The notes beneath the pieces are model-generated. The model saw only the letters and a list, made by a program, of their open reading frames with translations, did no database searches and was not told the DNA's origin. Made by a program: the position numbers and the translations under genes. From Desulfurispira natronophila (GTDB lineage Bacteria; Chrysiogenota; Chrysiogenetes; Chrysiogenales; Chrysiogenaceae), in contig NZ_JACHID010000001.1 of assembly GCF_014203025.1 (NCBI RefSeq), positions 310,001-374,000 on the forward strand: a DNA stretch of 64,000 nt, given 5' to 3'. This document shows positions 58,121-64,000 of the stretch, one piece after another; the stretch's first letter is position 1; each line of letters begins with the position of its first letter.

Positions 58121-60151
58121 ATGTCACATGGCTCAATATTAACAAGACGTCTTGCGTGGCTTTCAACTCTTATAGCTCTGCTTCTGCTGGGATTCTTGCT
58201 TGCATTGTTTTTGGTAGAGAAGTTTAACAATCAGCGCTATCTCGACCATCAACGTGACAGAGTTCATGAAAAACTTCAACAGATTCGACATCAATTTGAA
58301 ACTGACATTTTAAGTCATAGTATGCTCGTACAGGGATTGGCAAGTGTCATAGCTGCAAATCCCCATATAGACCAGGATGAGTTTACTCAGGCAGCCAGCC
58401 CTCTTTTTTATGATCATACCTTGTTACGAAATATTGCAGCAGCACCAGATCTTGTGATTCGCTTTGTATATCCTATGGAAGGCAACGAAGCAGCAGTCGG
58501 ACTTGACTACCGCACGACTCCTGAACAATTTACTACAGTTCTGCATGCAATTGAGGTCGGACAACCCACTTTGGCTGGTCCAGTTGAGCTGGTTCAGGGT
58601 GGCGTCGGTTTTATAACCCGTATTCCCGTTAATTTGGATAAAAATAATGGTGAATCGAAACTTTGGGGCATGATTTCTGCGGCAATAGATGCCAAAGCCC
58701 TTTACCGAAATAGCGGACTACTGCATCCCGACACCGATGTAAACATTGCCTTGCGCGGAGCTGACGGGACAGGAGCACATGGCAACATATTCTGGGGATC
58801 ACCAGATGTTTTTAAGGCGAACCCTGTACTGGCAACGGTTCGACTGCCCTATGGACACTGGCAGTTGGCTGCTACTCCAACAGACGGCTGGTCACATGTA
58901 CCGCCTAATCTTTGGTACATTCGATCAGCATATCTCCTTTTGACAGTGCTTATCACACTACCGCTCATATTGCTGCTTCGCTCTACACGAACCATTATAT
59001 TTGCACAAAAGCAAACAGAGCAAGTAGCCACTCAACTTCAAACTCTTATAGATAACTTTCCGGATATTATCTGGTTAACCGATACCAACGGACGTTTTCT
59101 CACTTGCAATGCAAGGTTTCTCGAACTACTGGATATCAGTGAAGACGAAATTGTAGGTAAAAATGAGAGTGAGTTTAACTCTTCAACCCTTCCATGTTGG
59201 GTCAAGCCCTCCACATCCTTTACTACACAGGAGTCAAAAGCGAAAGAGGTCTCACTAAGATGTCCCCACAGTAACCAGCAACTGCTATATTCTATTGTCC
59301 ACATTCAGATATGGGACAAGTCGAACCAATCTATAGGTATATTAGGTATTGGCCACGACATCACTACCCATAAAATGCAGGAAGATTTTTTGCAAAAACG
59401 TATCGACAACGCAGTGAGTGAGATCCAGGAACGAGATACAATTATAGCAGAACAACACCGTCAGCAATCTATTTCCCGGCTAATTATGAATCTTGCTCAC
59501 CAGTGGCGTCAGCCACTTAACGTCATAGGCCTCCTGGTTCAAGAAATTGATTTAGAAAGAACGGAGCAGGGCACTTCACAGAAAATACATACTAACTGTG
59601 AAGAGATCATGGAAGAGTTGCTCTATCTTTCTCGCACCATAGACCATCTCACCCAGCTCTATAAAAGTAGTGATGATGTCTGTACTATTTCCTTACAGAA
59701 TGTCTACCAGGAGGCACAGGAGCTCCTGCAGCAGCATACTGCGTTTTCTTACGTCAATTTTGTCAACGGGCTCACTCCTGAGTTATCATTGCAAGCCTAT
59801 CGCAGCGACTGGATAGAAATATTTCTAAGTTTGCTCGAAAACGCACTGGATGCTGCTGAGCGTAACTTTGAGAGCAACCAGTCAACTACGATAACAATAG
59901 GAGGTGAAACCCTGCACAATGGCGTGAGATTGACCATCACAGATAATGCCGGTGGCATTGCCCCTGACCTGTTACATACAATATTCGACCCCTATGTAAC
60001 CACATCATTTCAGTCAAGACAGAAAGGGTTGGGGCTTTATACTGTACGTCGTATACTGCGCAACCGTTATCATGGTGACATCACAGTCGAAAACACCCGA
60101 TGCGGTGCTAAGTTCACCCTGGAAGCGTACAATATTAAGCAGGCATCATAA
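58121..60151 (+). CDS. Membrane sensor histidine kinase, CHASE-PAS-HisKA-HATPase
   Basis: A 676-residue kinase. TM1 at about 11-32; a periplasmic CHASE domain (about 40-260) with VYPMEGNEAAVGLDYRTTP and GPVELVQGGVGFITRIPV; TM2 at about 266-286; a PAS domain (about 300-415); a HisKA region with H-box NLAHQWRQPLN (His about 460); and a HATPase with LLENALDAAE and DNAGGIAPD. CHASE domains sense small external ligands. AGGTGACACT precedes the ATG. No response regulator adjoins it; two repeat proteins follow with 1-base and overlapping spacing. Confidence 0.93.
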   Translation: MSHGSILTRRLAWLSTLIALLLLGFLLALFLVEKFNNQRYLDHQRDRVHEKLQQIRHQFETDILSHSMLVQGLASVIAANPHIDQDEFTQAASPLFYDHTLLRNIAAAPDLVIRFVYPMEGNEAAVGLDYRTTPEQFTTVLHAIEVGQPTLAGPVELVQGGVGFITRIPVNLDKNNGESKLWGMISAAIDAKALYRNSGLLHPDTDVNIALRGADGTGAHGNIFWGSPDVFKANPVLATVRLPYGHWQLAATPTDGWSHVPPNLWYIRSAYLLLTVLITLPLILLLRSTRTIIFAQKQTEQVATQLQTLIDNFPDIIWLTDTNGRFLTCNARFLELLDISEDEIVGKNESEFNSSTLPCWVKPSTSFTTQESKAKEVSLRCPHSNQQLLYSIVHIQIWDKSNQSIGILGIGHDITTHKMQEDFLQKRIDNAVSEIQERDTIIAEQHRQQSISRLIMNLAHQWRQPLNVIGLLVQEIDLERTEQGTSQKIHTNCEEIMEELLYLSRTIDHLTQLYKSSDDVCTISLQNVYQEAQELLQQHTAFSYVNFVNGLTPELSLQAYRSDWIEIFLSLLENALDAAERNFESNQSTTITIGGETLHNGVRLTITDNAGGIAPDLLHTIFDPYVTTSFQSRQKGLGLYTVRRILRNRYHGDITVENTRCGAKFTLEAYNIKQAS

Positions 60152-60152
60152 T

Positions 60153-61007
60153 ATGAGCAGGATAACATTCGCCCTGTTTATCATCATTTTCACTGCCACA
60201 TTGTCAACTCAAAGTTCTGCCGAAACCATACATAGTCGCGAATCTCTGCTGGGTTTTGCCGAGCACTTAATGAGCGAAGGAGAGTACTATCGAGCCATAA
60301 CAGAATACCAAAGGGTTCTTTTTCACTACCCTGAAGATAGCACTATATCTGTCAGAGTGCGCATTTTTCAAGCTTACCTGCAGGCTAAACAACTGGATAC
60401 TGCCCTTGAAGAAGTACAAAAACTCCTGTTGGATTTTCCTGAAAAACCTGCAGCTCTGGCCGAGCCCCTTCATTTGGCTGGTGCAGAACTCTTTCGCACA
60501 GGACGCTACGAAGAAGCTCGCATATACTTGCAACTTATACTGGATACGTGGCCACATCATACAGTAGCAACTGATGCCAAGTCGCTGCTCAGCAGTACTT
60601 TTTTAGCTCTGGGCAAGCCCAAACTGGCTCTTGAACTGGATTCCGATTTAAACCATAATATAAATAAAATTAATATCCCACAACGTAATCCTCGACTTGC
60701 GGGGGCACTTTCGGCTGCTATGCCCGGCGCTGGACAACTTTATGCAGGCCGGCCCACAGATGCTGCTGTAGCTTTTACGGTGAACCTACTTCTCATTGGA
60801 TCATTAGTATCCGCGATGGATTCAAACCATAATATGCTCGCCGTTGCGATAGGTATATTTGGAGCAGGGTGGTACGGAGGAAATGTATTCAATGCTATTA
60901 ACAGCGCACGACATTACAATCAAGAGGCAATTAATCAAGCAAGTCGTGAATACTACCAGGAAATACAGCCATCTTCGCTACAGTTTAACCTTCAGAGGTC
61001 CTATTGA
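60153..61007 (+). CDS. Secreted TPR protein with a C-terminal PGxGQxY-type membrane segment
   Basis: A 284-residue protein with a signal peptide (about 1-23), TPR-like helices (LMSEGEYYRAITEYQRVLFHYP, FRTGRYEEARIYLQLILDTWP), and a C-terminal hydrophobic stretch. That stretch carries LSAAMPGAGQLYAGRPTDAA and AFTVNLLLIGSLVSA, a TM2/DUF5683-like segment. The start, ATG 60153, is one base after the kinase stop. Function is unknown; envelope location and a partner role for the kinase are inferred. Confidence 0.8.
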   Translation: MSRITFALFIIIFTATLSTQSSAETIHSRESLLGFAEHLMSEGEYYRAITEYQRVLFHYPEDSTISVRVRIFQAYLQAKQLDTALEEVQKLLLDFPEKPAALAEPLHLAGAELFRTGRYEEARIYLQLILDTWPHHTVATDAKSLLSSTFLALGKPKLALELDSDLNHNINKINIPQRNPRLAGALSAAMPGAGQLYAGRPTDAAVAFTVNLLLIGSLVSAMDSNHNMLAVAIGIFGAGWYGGNVFNAINSARHYNQEAINQASREYYQEIQPSSLQFNLQRSY

Positions 61008-61168
61008 TAATGAAAACACACTTACTGGTGCCCTCATATCGCTGCCCGAAGGGCCAATTATATACAGGCAATAATTGTAGCAGCCTTGATACCAACGGCT
61101 ACAATTTGCGTTACTCTTCGGGTACAAGATCATATAGCAAAAGATTGAAAGCTAAACTTTCATGCTAC

Positions 61169-62512
61169 ATGAAACTATCCCTTATCAAAGCTTCCACTCT
61201 CATCTTCATTGCATTTTTCATTTTGCTGATGCCTTCCCCTGTACAGGCCAACAATTTTTTTCTTGGAAAGCAAGCTGCTAGTAATGGCGAATACACAACT
61301 GCTTATAAGCTGTGGCTACCTTTAGCCAAAGAAGGTCATACTGCTGCACAGCATAATATAGGTCAACTCTACCACTATGAGCTGGGCGTGCAGGATCAAC
61401 AAAAACGCTGGGCCATACACTGGCTCACAAAAGCAGCCTGCCAGGGTAATCACAGCGCGCAACACCAATTGGGTTATATTTACTACACCAAAGGGCAATA
61501 TGAAACCGCAGCCAAGTGGTATGAAAAAGCTGCACACAATGTACCTGAGGCAGCTTACAGTCTGGGTTATCTTTACCAAAAAGGTATGGGGGGAGAAGCC
61601 TCACCGCAAAAGTCATATAAATGGTATCAAATTGCAGCGGCACAGGACCACACGTACGCTCAGATGGCCATACGTCTTTTACCAAATCATAACACCCAAT
61701 TTGCTGATTATCGCGATACCCTCCACTGGCACAATCTAGCCACTCAATCCAGTAACCCCATCGCTCAACACAACCTCGGTGTTGCCTATCGCACAGGTCA
61801 TGGTGTGTACAAAAACTACTCTGATGCACTTCATTGGTTTCGCTACGCTGCCGCACATCAATACAGTCATGCCCGTACCAATCTCGGATTTATGTACTTA
61901 AAGGGGTTCGACCACCAGTTACCCGACTACGACGAGGCTCGTTTTCATTTTTATGCTGCCGCACAGGAAGAGCATGAAGTCGCCCAGTATGCTTTGGGTA
62001 TAATATACTTAGAAGGAATTGGTGTAGATGAAAACATTGAATTGGGCCTTGAGTGGCTACACGCTGCAGCATTGCAAAATTACTCCCTTGCTCACTATAC
62101 CTTGGGAAAATACTACACCAATAAGCACAAAGAAACGCAGCAGCACGACATAGCCTTTCAATGGTTTCAGCGCGCCGCAGACACGGGAATGCCACGTGCT
62201 CATTTTCAAATAGGCCTTATGCAGTTGACTGGTAAGGGAACAGACATAAATGTAACTCAAGCATTCAAAAGTTTATTGCGTGCTGCAGCTAAATCGTATG
62301 CTCCCGCAAGCTTTAAGCTGGGATACATGAGCGAACAGGGTGTAGGCGTCAGTGTAGATTTACCGTCCGCCTACCGCTGGTACCAAAAGGCAGAAGCACA
62401 GGGACATGAAGATGCGAGATTAGCGGCAACTCGGGTAGCCAATGCCATGGGTACTCGTGACAGTGAGCCCTTACTTCCCACCTATCACCATATTGCTAAA
62501 TCAGCACCATAG
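61169..62512 (+). CDS. Secreted Sel1-repeat protein
   Basis: A 447-residue protein. A signal peptide (about 1-27, ending PVQA) is followed by about ten Sel1/TPR-like repeats, such as AAQHNIGQLYHYELG, AQHQLGYIYYTKG and AAYSLGYLYQKGMG. Sel1 proteins scaffold protein interactions. Start uncertain: the frame is open from 61004 (ATG 61010), giving an extra 53-residue lead before the signal peptide. I prefer ATG 61169 because signal peptides should be N-terminal, though its ribosome-binding site is poor. It may be co-expressed with the kinase and TPR gene. Confidence 0.8.
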   Translation: MKLSLIKASTLIFIAFFILLMPSPVQANNFFLGKQAASNGEYTTAYKLWLPLAKEGHTAAQHNIGQLYHYELGVQDQQKRWAIHWLTKAACQGNHSAQHQLGYIYYTKGQYETAAKWYEKAAHNVPEAAYSLGYLYQKGMGGEASPQKSYKWYQIAAAQDHTYAQMAIRLLPNHNTQFADYRDTLHWHNLATQSSNPIAQHNLGVAYRTGHGVYKNYSDALHWFRYAAAHQYSHARTNLGFMYLKGFDHQLPDYDEARFHFYAAAQEEHEVAQYALGIIYLEGIGVDENIELGLEWLHAAALQNYSLAHYTLGKYYTNKHKETQQHDIAFQWFQRAADTGMPRAHFQIGLMQLTGKGTDINVTQAFKSLLRAAAKSYAPASFKLGYMSEQGVGVSVDLPSAYRWYQKAEAQGHEDARLAATRVANAMGTRDSEPLLPTYHHIAKSAP

Positions 62513-63065
62513 CTCGACAAAAAAAACGGTTCACCAGCACTTAATATTAACAGTAATAACTTTCGTTTTATACACTTAAATTAACACTAAAAAAATCATC
62601 CGAGTAAAACTATTGTGTCCCTTACTGCGTATCAGGTAGCTCTTCATGTTGTTACAGTTAGGCTCCTATGTATCAAAGACTGCCTAGGTAAATGCATAGT
62701 GCTAAAGAGTCAAACAGACTATTGCTATGATAGTCAATTAGCTATTTACTGTGGTAAGCTCATATTTGCTGATAAAGTCGGCTTGATATGCCTTAGTTTC
62801 CCTGATTTGATTACTGAAGTAATACTCCTGGTTGCCCTGTGGTTATTTCAGCAGGAGCGCCAGCCTTCAGAGAGTAGATCCGGATGTCGAGCAGACCAGA
62901 CTTTGGCTACGGGCGAAAGTGAGCGTCATTGAAAGGGATACTTTTGTAACTGTCAGTACACCGTCAAGGAATGCTAAAAAAACCCTCCATAAACATGGTG
63001 TTTGTTAGCGAACATAACCATAAATTTAAATTATTCAGTAGCCTGCAAAATACACTGGAGTACTT
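62513..63065. other. Intergenic region before bioB
   Basis: A 553-base stretch. A 105-codon frame from a GTG (62615-62932) lacks a clear ribosome-binding site and domain. CTCCTG and CAGGAG, around 62825-62860, form a short inverted repeat. I do not see a BirA operator, riboswitch or tRNA. Confidence 0.4.
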
Positions 63066-64000
63066 ATGTCTTTGCAAATACAGCAGCCCTCTTTATACTG
63101 GAATGATTGGTCACAGCGGATACTTACGGGCGAAAGCCTGCCACGTGAAATTGGAATGGAGTTGCTAAGCAGTCATGACGACGATTTGCTGGCAATTCTC
63201 AATGCAGCCTTTAAGGTTCGCCAGCACTATTTTGGTCGTGGCGTCTGGCTGCATGTTATTCGCAATGCCCGCAGTGGTGAGTGTCCTGAAGATTGCTCGT
63301 ACTGCTCCCAGTCTGCCAGTAATCAATCAGAAGTAGAGACATACGCACTGGAAACCGTCGAGGAGATAGTTGCTGGAGCCAGGGTTGCCTACGAGCAGCA
63401 GGCGGTGCGCTACTGTATTGTTACAAGTGGTCGACAACCGGTTGAAAAAGACCTGGAGGCAATTTGCGAGGCGGTACAGCAGATAAAACAGAACATGCCG
63501 CTACAAATATGCACTTCCTTGGGGATGCTCGATGCTCAACAAGTGCTGCGTCTGAAAGAATCTGGTGTTGATCGCTATAATCACAACCTTGAAACTTCAG
63601 CGCGCCACTATGGCTCTATCTGCAGCACTCATCGCTATGAGGATCGCCTCGCTACAGCAAAACTAGTTAAGGATGCCGGTATGGAGCTTTGCAGTGGAGG
63701 GCTACTGGGTATGGGTGAAGAGCTTAAAGACCGACTGGATTTAGCTTACAGTTTGCGAGAAATAGGCGCAGACTCCATTCCACTCAACTTCCTTCATCCC
63801 CGCCAGGGCACTCGGCTGCAGAATATTAATCCTATGAAAGCCGCTGATGCTCTGCGTGCGCTGGCTCTTTTCCGCCTGGTCAACCCAGATAGGGAACTGC
63901 GTATAGCAGGAGGTAGGGAACTGATTTTGGGGCCAATGCAGGTCTTAGGACTTTATCCCGCCAATTCATTCTTCACGAAGGGTTACCTAACAACGGATGG
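63066..64000 (+). CDS. bioB: Biotin synthase (3' end outside the window)
   Basis: I translated from the ATG at 63066, which has TGGAG upstream. CPEDCSYCSQS holds the CxxxCxxC of radical-SAM enzymes, followed by SGRQPVEKDLEA, YNHNLETSARHY and LHPRQGTRLQ. It inserts sulfur into dethiobiotin. About 311 codons are present, close to the family's 320-350, so little is missing. Confidence 0.97.
   Translation, partial: MSLQIQQPSLYWNDWSQRILTGESLPREIGMELLSSHDDDLLAILNAAFKVRQHYFGRGVWLHVIRNARSGECPEDCSYCSQSASNQSEVETYALETVEEIVAGARVAYEQQAVRYCIVTSGRQPVEKDLEAICEAVQQIKQNMPLQICTSLGMLDAQQVLRLKESGVDRYNHNLETSARHYGSICSTHRYEDRLATAKLVKDAGMELCSGGLLGMGEELKDRLDLAYSLREIGADSIPLNFLHPRQGTRLQNINPMKAADALRALALFRLVNPDRELRIAGGRELILGPMQVLGLYPANSFFTKGYLTTD

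Noticed and set aside
62615-62932. 105-codon frame before bioB as a gene
   Set aside because: GTG start, no ribosome-binding site, no domain. Kept only as part of the gap description.

Overview
The window comes from a chromosome of a Gram-negative bacterium. It encodes lipopolysaccharide synthesis and export genes (kdsC, lptC, lptA, lptB, lptF, lptG), RpoN, polyphosphate kinase, and a dense set of housekeeping genes. Several choices point to an anaerobic or facultative lifestyle: the radical-SAM enzyme ThiH for thiazole synthesis and QueH for queuosine synthesis. A BCCT-type compatible-solute carrier suits a saline habitat. The mix of deltaproteobacterial-like and gammaproteobacterial-like gene orders, plus RNase J, does not let me name a genus. 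A Chrysiogenota- or Desulfobacterota-like organism is my guess only. I see no rRNA, tRNA, CRISPR array or intact mobile element.

Layout, left half. RNase J (minus strand, cut by the window edge) is followed by a broken IS5-type transposase remnant, then an Hpt-REC-REC-GGDEF diguanylate cyclase. Next come a Nudix hydrolase overlapping comM (minus), argS with a SPOR-domain protein, and an AcuR/NemR-like regulator with an AcuI-like reductase preceded by a clean palindromic operator. A bidirectional terminator separates this pair from a small RRM protein. An orphan ZnuC-like ATPase follows, then a polytopic membrane protein, an AddB-like/AddA-like nuclease-helicase pair and an MFS carrier. The conserved cluster kdsC-lptC-lptA-lptB-rpoN-hpf-ptsN comes next. 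After it lies a signalling operon: a small membrane protein, an SLC5/SSS-transporter-GAF-SpoIIE phosphatase fusion, a STAS anti-anti-sigma-type protein and an RsbW-type kinase.

Layout, right half. A class II aldolase is followed by a long minus-strand block: ppk-ppx-ung, a BCCT carrier, and a LOG-family protein with an inositol-phosphatase-like enzyme and a Smr protein. A plus-strand block holds a divergent FabI-like reductase, yicC, gmk, rpoZ, coaBC, a family-4 uracil-DNA glycosylase, lptF, lptG, typA and queH. A MarR regulator and the thiC-thiS-thiG-thiH operon lie on the minus strand. The thi operon is headed by a TPP riboswitch with a visible attenuator and promoter. The window closes with fumC, eno, a CHASE-PAS histidine kinase with two secreted or anchored repeat proteins (TPR and Sel1), and the start of bioB.

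How they fit together. The lpt genes in two separate loci would give most of the LPS transport machine. The TPP riboswitch couples thiamine level to pyrimidine and thiazole synthesis. ppk and ppx set polyphosphate level. The most distinctive system is the partner-switching operon at 26549-30884, where a solute-transporter-like membrane domain is fused to the phosphatase that would normally be controlled by separate sensors.
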